Made by a program: the position numbers and the translations under genes
The notes under the pieces: generated by a model
What the model was told of the DNA's origin: nothing
Databases searched by the model: none
The model's input: the letters and a program-made list of their open reading frames with translations, nothing else
Origin: Peptostreptococcaceae bacterium
GTDB lineage: Bacteria > Bacillota_A > Clostridia > Peptostreptococcales > Acidaminobacteraceae
Reading direction: 5' to 3'
Assembly (NCBI GenBank): GCA_013619035.1
Contig: JABXKX010000305.1
Location: 1-6,773 of the forward strand
Length of the DNA stretch: 6,773 nucleotides
Part shown: in pieces, positions 1-5,521 of the stretch
Layout: each line of letters opens with the position of its first letter
Position numbering within the stretch: position 1 is the first letter of the stretch

Positions 1-15
1 AAGTAAAAATACACA

Positions 16-28
16 AACGTTCGGATTT
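16..28 (-). promoter_or_regulatory. PurBox-like site (possible PurR operator)
   Basis: Read on the minus strand, this stretch matches 12 of 13 positions of the Firmicute PurBox consensus AWWWCCGAACWWT, including the whole CCGAAC core; the single mismatch is at the flanking c18. PurR controls xpt operons in Bacillus, so the position upstream of xpt makes sense. Against it: the site lies about 110 nt before the predicted transcription start, and the only partner box nearby (around 78-90, CGAA core, about 8 of 13 matches) is poor and not at the usual close spacing. Nothing else in positions 1-94 looks like a gene; the stretch may be the 3' flank of an upstream gene. Confidence 0.3.
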
Positions 29-94
29 AGTTGATAATTTAACATAAAGAGAAGGACAAAACACTATTTTCCTTAGAAAACTCGAATGTTTTTC

Positions 95-123
95 TTGTTA
101 TTTGGAAAAAAGTACACTATAAT
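95..123 (+). promoter_or_regulatory. Sigma-A promoter of the xpt-transporter operon
   Basis: The -35 element is TTGTTA (95-100) and the -10 element is a perfect TATAAT (118-123), separated by exactly 17 nt. Transcription should begin near position 130, so the aptamer P1 helix starts only about a dozen nucleotides into the RNA, which is typical for a purine riboswitch leader. It is the only convincing promoter before the five-gene operon. Confidence 0.85.
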
Positions 124-141
124 GTAGATAAATTAATAAAC

Positions 142-211
142 ATTCGTATAAGTTTGACAATATGGGTCAATCGTTTCTACAAACTACCGTAAATAGTTAT
201 AGGCTACGAGT
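142..211 (+). ncRNA. Purine (guanine-family) riboswitch aptamer with expanded J3/1
   Basis: The segment folds as a three-way junction. P1 pairs 142-148 with 205-211. J1/2 is UAA (149-151). P2 is 152-158 with 166-172 (one U-U mismatch), capped by loop AAUAUGG (159-165). J2/3 is the canonical GUUUCUAC (173-180). P3 is 182-186 with 194-198, capped by CCGUAAA (187-193). Both loops carry the GG/CC and A residues that make the loop-loop contact, and positions equivalent to U47, U51 and A52 of the B. subtilis xpt aptamer are present. The base before P1' is C204, equivalent to C74, which pairs with guanine; adenine riboswitches have U there. The oddity is on the 3' side of P3: eleven nucleotides (194-204) lie where the xpt aptamer has eight, leaving AUAGG between P3' and C204. 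Class membership is certain by pattern; the exact ligand (guanine, xanthine, hypoxanthine or another) is open. Confidence 0.93.
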
Positions 212-257
212 TCACTTTTTATAGATATTTCTATACATTTTTTGTAAAATTGAACTC
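208..257 (+). promoter_or_regulatory. Riboswitch antiterminator (expression platform)
   Basis: GAGTTCA (208-214) is perfectly complementary to TGAACTC (251-257). The helix is extended inside by T216-219 with A246-249 and topped by a hairpin TATAGA/TCTATA (220-225 with 230-235). The first strand overlaps the 3' strand of aptamer P1 (208-211), and the second overlaps the 5' arm of the terminator (253-257). The two folds are therefore mutually exclusive: without ligand the antiterminator forms and transcription proceeds; with ligand P1 is held and the terminator is free to form. This is a genetic OFF switch, as in other guanine riboswitches. Confidence 0.85.
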
Positions 258-279
258 TGCTAGCGCAGGGTTTTTTTTT
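253..279 (+). terminator. Riboswitch-controlled intrinsic terminator
   Basis: An 8-bp stem (AACTCTGC at 253-260 with GCAGGGTT at 265-272, one G-U pair, loop TAGC) runs directly into nine consecutive T residues (271-279). It lies about 25 nt before the xpt start codon and its 5' arm is sequestered by the antiterminator, so it is the decision point for the whole operon. Confidence 0.9.
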
Positions 280-303
280 GAAATATCACCAAAGGAGATA
301 TCT

Positions 304-876
304 ATGCAGTTACTTAAAGAAAAGATTTTAAAAGAAGGCAGAGTCGTTGGAGAAGAAATACTTAAAGTTGATTCATTTTTAAATCATCAACTAGATGTCG
401 CTCTACTCCAAGAAATCGGTAAGGAATTTAAACGACGATTTTCAGATAAGAAAGTCACTAAAATCCTAACCATTGAAGCCTCTGGCATTGGCATTGCTGC
501 TATTGCTGCACAATACTTTAATGTACCAGTTGTTTTTGCAAAAAAAGTTGCTTCTAGAAATTTAGACAACGAAACTTACAAAACTGAGGTCTATTCTTTT
601 ACGAAACAAAAGAATTATGATGTTAGAGTTTCAAAGCGTTATTTAAATGAAGAGGATCATATCTTAGTATTAGATGATTTTCTAGCAAATGGACGTGCTG
701 CTCTAGGCTTGATTGATCTTGTAGAACAATCAGGTGCAACACTTACTGGTGTTGGTATTGTAATTGAAAAATCCTTCCAAGAAGGTGGGCAACTGTTAAG
801 GGACAAAGGCATTCATCTGGAATCACTTGCTAAAGTAAATCGATTCATAGATGAACAAATTACATTCGAAGCATAA
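304..876 (+). CDS. xpt: Xanthine phosphoribosyltransferase
   Basis: The 190-residue cytoplasmic enzyme transfers the phosphoribosyl group of PRPP to xanthine (and guanine) to give XMP or GMP in purine salvage. It closely resembles B. subtilis Xpt in length and sequence: KVDSFLNHQ at 21-29, IEASGI at 57-62, YSFTKQ at 97-102, the PRPP-binding loop LVLDDFLANGRAA at 121-133 with the acidic pair D124/D125, and IVIEKSF at 152-158. The ATG at 304 is chosen because AAAGGAG (291-297) sits 6 nt upstream and the protein then begins like known Xpt proteins. An in-frame TTG at 250 would add 18 residues translated from the terminator and is rejected. The gene is first in the operon and directly behind a purine riboswitch, the usual place for xpt. 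No anomaly is visible in the protein. Confidence 0.96.
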   Translation: MQLLKEKILKEGRVVGEEILKVDSFLNHQLDVALLQEIGKEFKRRFSDKKVTKILTIEASGIGIAAIAAQYFNVPVVFAKKVASRNLDNETYKTEVYSFTKQKNYDVRVSKRYLNEEDHILVLDDFLANGRAALGLIDLVEQSGATLTGVGIVIEKSFQEGGQLLRDKGIHLESLAKVNRFIDEQITFEA

Positions 877-887
877 TGTTTTTATTG

Positions 888-908
888 AAACGTTTATAAA
901 AAACGTTT
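888..908 (+). repeat. Duplicated palindrome forming an intercistronic hairpin
   Basis: Two copies of the self-complementary octamer AAACGTTT (888-895 and 901-908) are separated by ATAAA. As RNA they form a perfect 8-bp stem with a 5-nt loop. The stem is followed by GTAGGAGG, the lipoprotein ribosome-binding site, and not by a T run, so it is not a normal terminator. It could protect or define the 5' end of a processed mRNA for the highly expressed binding protein, or as DNA serve as a LacI-type operator pair (central CG palindrome). A catabolite-repression (cre) site is not supported because the TG-to-CG spacing is one base short. Confidence 0.6.
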
Positions 909-921
909 GTAGGAGGAAGAA

Positions 922-1989
922 ATGAAGAAATTATTGGTGTTATTACTTAGTTTGGCTTTAGTAATCGGTGTGTTTGTTGGATGCGAATCATCAAGTGATG
1001 AATTCGTAGTAGGTTTCATTTTTGTTGGACCAGTTGGTGACGGCGGTTGGACATATGCTCATAACGAAGGTCGTTTAGCACTTGAAGAAGAATTAGGCGT
1101 TAAAACACTTTTCAAAGAATCAGTTCCAGAAACTCAAGAAGTTGAAAATGAAATCAGAACAATGATTGATCAAGGTGCAAAAGTAATCTTTGCAACAAGT
1201 TTTGGATACATGGATTTCGTTGAAAATATCTCAAAGGAATTCCCAGAAGTTAAATTCTACCACTGTTCAGGTTACAAAACAACTGATAACATGACAAACT
1301 ATTTTGGTAGAATGTATGAAGCACGTTACTTATCTGGTATCGTTGCAGGTACAAAAACTGAATCAAATAAAATTGGTTATGTTGCTGCATTCCCAATTCC
1401 TGAAGTTATTAGAGGTATCAATGCATTTGCATTAGGTGTTCAATCTGTAAACCCTGACGCAACAGTAGAAGTTGTTTGGACATCTACATGGTATGATCCT
1501 GCTAAGGAAAAAGAAGCTGCAGTAGCACTTTTAGATAAAGGTATAGATATTATAGCACAACATCAAGATACAGCTGGTCCTCAACAAGCGGCCGAAGAAG
1601 CTGGTGCTTTCTCAATCGGTTACAACACTGATATGAAAGAAACTGCTCCAAATGCATATATGACAGCTCCAATCTGGAACTGGGGACCATACTACATTGA
1701 ACAAGTTAAATCTGTACAAGAAGGTAACTTCGAATCTCACACATACTGGGAAGGTATGAATGCTGATATCGTTAAGTTAGCTGAATTAACAGAATTAGCA
1801 CCTGCTGATTCTAAAGCTAAAGTTGATGAAGCAACTGCAGCAATCTTAGATGGTTCATTATTCGTATTTGAAGGACCAATCAAAGATCAAAATGGTGATG
1901 TAAAAATTGAAGCTGGTCAAAAAATGAATGACGGCGACATGTTAAATATGATGTGGTTTGTTGAAAACGTAATTGGAAACATCGAATAA
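922..1989 (+). CDS. BMP-family purine (nucleoside/base) substrate-binding lipoprotein
   Basis: This 355-residue extracellular lipoprotein is the predicted capture subunit of the ABC importer encoded by the next three genes. It starts with MKK, a hydrophobic stretch (4-20) and a lipobox FVGC with the lipidated cysteine at C21; F at -3 is slightly unusual. The mature part is a basic-membrane-protein (BMP/PnrA) fold. Recognisable segments are GPVGDGGWTY (36-45), TSFGYM (92-97), GRMYEARYLSGIVAG (129-143), FPIPEVIRGINAF (157-169), WTSTWYDP (186-193), QHQDTAGP (213-220) and NWGPYY (253-258). These mark a BMP subgroup distinct from the PnrA/NupN type, whose corresponding motif is closer to GGxxDxSFN. 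A Brucella member of this subgroup was, as I recall, crystallised with adenine bound. AGGAGG (911-916) lies 5 nt before the ATG. The gene follows xpt after 45 nt without a true terminator, so it shares the riboswitch. Family is certain; the ligand is inferred to be a purine. Confidence 0.92.
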   Translation: MKKLLVLLLSLALVIGVFVGCESSSDEFVVGFIFVGPVGDGGWTYAHNEGRLALEEELGVKTLFKESVPETQEVENEIRTMIDQGAKVIFATSFGYMDFVENISKEFPEVKFYHCSGYKTTDNMTNYFGRMYEARYLSGIVAGTKTESNKIGYVAAFPIPEVIRGINAFALGVQSVNPDATVEVVWTSTWYDPAKEKEAAVALLDKGIDIIAQHQDTAGPQQAAEEAGAFSIGYNTDMKETAPNAYMTAPIWNWGPYYIEQVKSVQEGNFESHTYWEGMNADIVKLAELTELAPADSKAKVDEATAAILDGSLFVFEGPIKDQNGDVKIEAGQKMNDGDMLNMMWFVENVIGNIE

Positions 1990-2004
1990 TAAGAGGTGAC
2001 TATT

Positions 2005-3519
2005 GTGACGCAAGAAGTATTTGTAAAAATGAAAGAAATATGCAAATCTTTTGGTAGTGTAAAAGCGAATCACAATGTTAACTTCCAAGTGAATAAAGGT
2101 GAAATCCACGCCCTTCTCGGCGAGAACGGTGCTGGTAAAAGTACTCTAATGAACATGCTATCAGGTTTTTATAAACCTGATAGCGGTTCTATTTTTATTC
2201 ACAATAAAGAAGTTAAGATTCATTCACCAAAAGATGCTATAAAACATGGTGTTGGTATGATCCATCAGCATTACAAACTTGTAGATGTTTTATCTGCAAA
2301 AGAAAATATCATCATTGGACAAAAGGGTAAATTCTTCATGAATCCTCAGAAAATTTCTGAAGAAATAAAAGCGGTCGCTGATAAATATGGTTTACCAGTT
2401 GATCCTGATAAAAAGATTTATGATATGTCTATTGGTGAAAAGCAATCTGTTGAAATTTTGAAAGTGTTATATGCAGGTGCTGATGTTCTTATTATGGATG
2501 AGCCAACAGCTGTTTTAACACCACAAGAAACAGAAAAATTGTTTAAGATTATGAAAAAAATGGCGAGCCTTGGGTGTGCTATTATTATCATTACACATAA
2601 ACTGAATGAAGTGATGAACGTTTCTGATAGAGTTACCATCCTTCGTAAAGGTGAAACAATCACCACTGTACAGACAAAAGAATCCTCTCCAAAATCATTA
2701 ACCGATTTAATGGTGGGTACTTCGGTCAATCTTTCAATTGATCGACCGACAGTTAAACGTGGTAAAGAGATTTTAAAAGTTAATGATTTAACGGCAGTGG
2801 ATCATGACAAAGTAAAAGTACTTAAAAAGATGACCTTTTCTATGTACGAGGGTGAAATTCTTGGTGTAGCTGGTGTGGCTGGTAGTGGTCAGAAAGAACT
2901 TTGTGAAGCTATTGCTGGTTTATATCCAATCCAAACAGGCTCTATCCTTTATAAGGAGGACAGTTTGGTTGGCTTATCCCCTGCTCAAATTATTCAAAAA
3001 GGCATTTCAATGAGTTTTATTCCTGAAGATCGTTTGGGTATGGGACTTGTGGCCTCAATGGATATGATTGATAATTATTTAATCAAGGATCATCACAATC
3101 AAGAAGGTTTGTTCCTAAAGAGAAAACCGATTGAAAAAATTTGCGAAACTATGATTGAAGCTTTGGATATTAAAACACCTGGTATTCATCATCCAGTTAA
3201 ACAATTGTCTGGTGGTAATATTCAGAAAGTACTTATTGGTAGAGAAATAGAAACAAATCCTCATATTTTAATCACAGCTTATGCCGTTAGAGGATTAGAT
3301 GTTAACGCATCACATACGATATACGATCTTATCAATGACCAAAAGAAAAAAGGCGTTTCTGTCTTATTTATAGGTGAGGATTTAGATGTTTTACTAGAAT
3401 TATGTGATCGTATAATGGTTGTTTGTGAAGGGAGAATCATTGGTACTGTGAAAGCATCAGAAACAACAAAAGAGTCTCTTGGTCTCATGATGGCTGGTCA
3501 GGAGGTTTCAAATGTTTAG
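2005..3519 (+). CDS. nupO: Nucleoside/purine ABC importer, double-domain ATPase
   Basis: The 504-residue cytoplasmic protein has two fused nucleotide-binding domains, as in the NupO/RbsA-type importers. Domain 1 is intact: Walker A GENGAGKST (39-47), Q-loop Q88, signature SIGEKQ (142-147), Walker B VLIMDEPTAVLTPQE (161-175) with E166, and H-loop H198. Domain 2 has a degenerate Walker A, GVAGSGQKEL (290-299), with Q for the catalytic lysine, typical of this family, but a canonical signature LSGGNIQK (401-408). One composite ATP site should therefore be active and the other degenerate. The usual PTRGLD stretch of domain 2 reads AVRGLD (427-432). The GTG at 2005 is chosen because AGAGGTGA (1992-1999) sits 5 nt upstream; an alternative GTG at 1996 lies inside that ribosome-binding site. 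The lipoprotein stop is 15 nt upstream, and the last 8 nt overlap nupP. The symbol follows the B. subtilis nupNOPQ order. Confidence 0.94.
   Translation: MTQEVFVKMKEICKSFGSVKANHNVNFQVNKGEIHALLGENGAGKSTLMNMLSGFYKPDSGSIFIHNKEVKIHSPKDAIKHGVGMIHQHYKLVDVLSAKENIIIGQKGKFFMNPQKISEEIKAVADKYGLPVDPDKKIYDMSIGEKQSVEILKVLYAGADVLIMDEPTAVLTPQETEKLFKIMKKMASLGCAIIIITHKLNEVMNVSDRVTILRKGETITTVQTKESSPKSLTDLMVGTSVNLSIDRPTVKRGKEILKVNDLTAVDHDKVKVLKKMTFSMYEGEILGVAGVAGSGQKELCEAIAGLYPIQTGSILYKEDSLVGLSPAQIIQKGISMSFIPEDRLGMGLVASMDMIDNYLIKDHHNQEGLFLKRKPIEKICETMIEALDIKTPGIHHPVKQLSGGNIQKVLIGREIETNPHILITAYAVRGLDVNASHTIYDLINDQKKKGVSVLFIGEDLDVLLELCDRIMVVCEGRIIGTVKASETTKESLGLMMAGQEVSNV
2157..2184 (+). repeat. Perfect 12-bp inverted repeat inside nupO
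   Basis: GCTATCAGGTTT (2157-2168) and AAACCTGATAGC (2173-2184) are exact reverse complements around a 4-nt loop TTAT; a T-G pair (2156 with 2185) could add one more. The repeat encodes the residues just after Walker A (about 51-60, MLSGFYKPDS). A run of five T residues (2192-2196) begins seven bases after the stem. The structure is as strong as the real terminators in this window, so it may act as a leaky terminator, pause or RNA-processing site between the lipoprotein and the membrane components. Confidence 0.7.
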
Positions 3520-4573
3520 AATGGTTAAACGTACAAATGTCTCTAAAAAACAATCTGCCATGATTCGTTTATTAGCAGTCGTTTTAGCACTTTTATGTTC
3601 ATCACTTTTCATTCTTCTAATGGGACATAGTCCAATTAAAGTTTATGTCAGTATGTTAAATGGTGCTTTTGGTTCTAAATTCAGATTAATAGAAACCATG
3701 AAGGTTGCCATACCAATTATCATTGCATCTATTGGTATCATGGTCGCTTTTAAAATGAAGTTTTGGAATATTGGTGGAGAAGGTCAAATCCTGATGGGTG
3801 CTTGTGCTGCAACGTACTTCGCACTTTACTTCAATCATCTTCCAAAACCACTATTACTTCTATTAATGTTAATTGGAGGATTTGTAGGTGGTGGTCTTTG
3901 GGCTTTAATTCCTGGACTTCTAAAGATAAAATACGATACCAATGAAACAATCATTACTTTAATGCTTAATTACATAGCAATTAAATGGGTTACATATTTA
4001 CAATACGGTCCTTGGAAAGATCCAAATGCGATGGGTTTTCCAAAGATAGCAAACTTTGAAGATACTGCTGTACTACCAAAACTTTTTGGACTACATATCG
4101 GATGGGTAATAGCCATTGTTATTGTTGTCATTATTGGTGTTATGATGAAATACTCTAAATGGGGCTATAATATTTCTGTTATTGGAGAAAGTATAGACAC
4201 GGCTAGATATTCAGGTATAAATATAAAGAAAGTTATCTTAACATCAGTCTTTGTATCTGGTGGTATATGTGGTATTGTAGGGTTTATTCAAGCCTCTGCA
4301 GTAGATCATACTCTAACATCGCAACTGTCTGCAGGGTATGGTTTTACAGCCATTATAACTGCATGGTTATCAGCTTTGGTCCCAATTGTTATCATTCCAG
4401 TTTCGATTTTATTTGCTGCTTTAGTAAAAGGTGGCAGTTACATTCAAACAGCTTTCCAAATTCCAAACTCGGCTTCTGACATCATACAAAGTATGATTTT
4501 ATTCTTTGTTATTGGTAGTGAGTTCTTTGTGAAATATGCATTGGTATTTAAAAAAGGAGGGGCACATGATTAA
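3512..4573 (+). CDS. nupP: Nucleoside/purine ABC importer, membrane permease 1
   Basis: The 353-residue integral membrane protein belongs to the BPD_transp_2 (branched-chain amino acid/ribose/nucleoside) permease family and should form half of the translocation channel. Roughly nine hydrophobic segments are visible, near residues 17-37, 64-80, 93-107, 112-136, 145-163, 196-212, 239-260, 274-305 and 323-345. The family motif FWNIGGEGQ is at 84-92. The cytoplasmic loop GESIDTARYSGIN (225-237) fits the coupling region that contacts the ATPase. The charged N-terminus (RMVKRTNVSKK) precedes the first membrane helix. The start is set by AGGAGG (3500-3505), 6 nt upstream of the ATG. The first 8 nt overlap the end of nupO, which implies translational coupling. 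No truncation or frameshift is seen. Confidence 0.93.
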   Translation: MFRMVKRTNVSKKQSAMIRLLAVVLALLCSSLFILLMGHSPIKVYVSMLNGAFGSKFRLIETMKVAIPIIIASIGIMVAFKMKFWNIGGEGQILMGACAATYFALYFNHLPKPLLLLLMLIGGFVGGGLWALIPGLLKIKYDTNETIITLMLNYIAIKWVTYLQYGPWKDPNAMGFPKIANFEDTAVLPKLFGLHIGWVIAIVIVVIIGVMMKYSKWGYNISVIGESIDTARYSGINIKKVILTSVFVSGGICGIVGFIQASAVDHTLTSQLSAGYGFTAIITAWLSALVPIVIIPVSILFAALVKGGSYIQTAFQIPNSASDIIQSMILFFVIGSEFFVKYALVFKKGGAHD

Positions 4574-5486
4574 ATTTCTTATTTCAGTTGTTATAGCAGC
4601 TACTCCCCTTCTATTTGCTACACTCGGGGAATTGATTACAGAAAAATCAGGTCATTTAAATCTTGGTGTTGAAGGGATGATGCTTATTGGAGCTGTAGCT
4701 GGTTTTGGAACCGGTCTTGCAACATCAAATCCTATCTTAGCGATTGTCGGAGCCATCATTGCAGGAGCACTCGGTGCTTTGATTTATGGTTTCTTAACAA
4801 TCAGTCTAAGAGCCAATCAAGTTGTTTCAGGTTTAACACTAACCATATTTGGTACCGGCGTATCTAGTTATCTAGGAACCAGTTATATTGGTCAAAAAAT
4901 GCCTCAAGAAATCATTGAGTTTTATAAACCCATTGCACTTCCTGGGTTGTCAAAAATACCTTATCTAGGTGAAATACTATTTACTCAAGATGTATTTGTC
5001 TACTTGGGATACATCGTTACCATCGTATTAGGGATTTACTTATTCAAAACAAGAATGGGTTTAAACCTTAGAGCCGTTGGAGAAAATCCTTCAGCAGCTG
5101 ACGGTGCTGGTATCAATGTTACCCTATACAAATATGTCCATATATTACTGGGTGGCGCACTTTGTGGTTTAGGCGGTGCTTATCTCTCTGTAGTTGAAGT
5201 ACCTGCATGGCAGGACAATATAACAGCAGGTAGAGGTTGGATTGCCATTGCTTTGGTTATATTCTGCAAGTGGAATCCATTTAAAGCAATATTGGCAGCA
5301 TTCTTATTTGGAGGATTGAGTATAGTAGGGTTTAGATTACAACATCTTAATATCTCACAAAATTTATTAGATGCCCTACCTTATCTATTTACAATCATTG
5401 TACTGGTAATCAGTTCCATGAAACAATCAAAAGAAAATGCACCACCAAAGGGTTTAAGTCAACCTTACTTTAGAGAAGAACGATAA
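4566..5486 (+). CDS. nupQ: Nucleoside/purine ABC importer, membrane permease 2
   Basis: The 306-residue membrane protein is the second BPD_transp_2 permease and the partner of NupP; importers with BMP-type binding proteins normally carry two unlike permeases, one longer and one shorter, as here. The family motif LNLGVEGMML is at 31-40, the coupling-loop segment VGENPSAADGAGIN at 171-184, and glycine-rich helices follow (LLGGALCGLGGAYLS, 194-208). Hydrophobic segments lie near 4-20, 36-52, 57-79, 88-104, 145-160, 190-210, 222-256 and 268-284; the C-terminal tail is hydrophilic. The ATG at 4566 is preferred because AAGGAGG (4554-4560) precedes it by 5 nt; an in-frame ATG at 4536 lies upstream of that site and within nupP. 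The gene overlaps nupP by 8 nt. It ends with three tandem stops (TAATAATAA), the last running into the terminator. Confidence 0.94.
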   Translation: MIKFLISVVIAATPLLFATLGELITEKSGHLNLGVEGMMLIGAVAGFGTGLATSNPILAIVGAIIAGALGALIYGFLTISLRANQVVSGLTLTIFGTGVSSYLGTSYIGQKMPQEIIEFYKPIALPGLSKIPYLGEILFTQDVFVYLGYIVTIVLGIYLFKTRMGLNLRAVGENPSAADGAGINVTLYKYVHILLGGALCGLGGAYLSVVEVPAWQDNITAGRGWIAIALVIFCKWNPFKAILAAFLFGGLSIVGFRLQHLNISQNLLDALPYLFTIIVLVISSMKQSKENAPPKGLSQPYFREER

Positions 5487-5490
5487 TAAT

Positions 5491-5514
5491 AAGATGCTGA
5501 AAAGCATCTTTTTT
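5491..5514 (+). terminator. Intrinsic terminator of the xpt-nup operon
   Basis: AAGATGCT (5491-5498) pairs perfectly with AGCATCTT (5503-5510) across a stable GAAA tetraloop, and T residues 5509-5514 form the tail. It begins within the run of tandem stop codons after nupQ and marks the end of the riboswitch-controlled operon. Confidence 0.93.
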
Positions 5515-5521
5515 ATTTGTT

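Noticed and set aside
142..211. Adenine riboswitch
   Set aside because: The specificity base before P1' is C (204), not U, and the downstream gene is xanthine/guanine salvage.
250..303. TTG-initiated N-terminal extension of Xpt by 18 residues
   Set aside because: It would translate the riboswitch terminator and T run; the ATG at 304 has a well-placed ribosome-binding site and gives the usual Xpt N-terminus.
884..897. Catabolite-repression (cre) site at TTGAAACGTTTATA
   Set aside because: The TG-to-CG spacing is one base short of the cre consensus and the right-hand CA is missing.
888..908. Intrinsic terminator between xpt and the lipoprotein gene
   Set aside because: The hairpin is A+T-rich and is not followed by a T run but by the ribosome-binding site.
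885..913. Internal promoter before the lipoprotein gene using TTGAAA as -35
   Set aside because: No acceptable -10 follows at 16-18 nt; that place is occupied by the ribosome-binding site.
1996..2004. GTG at 1996 as the nupO start
   Set aside because: That GTG is part of the AGAGGTGA ribosome-binding site that serves the GTG at 2005.
2418..2729. Minus-strand open frame of about 100 codons inside nupO
   Set aside because: It is antisense to conserved ATPase sequence, has no ribosome-binding site and no recognisable protein features; a shadow of the real gene. The shorter opposite or offset frames elsewhere are rejected for the same reason.
4536..4565. Upstream in-frame ATG of nupQ
   Set aside because: It lies before the AAGGAGG site and would add a hydrophilic stub unlike the family; the ATG at 4566 is correctly spaced.
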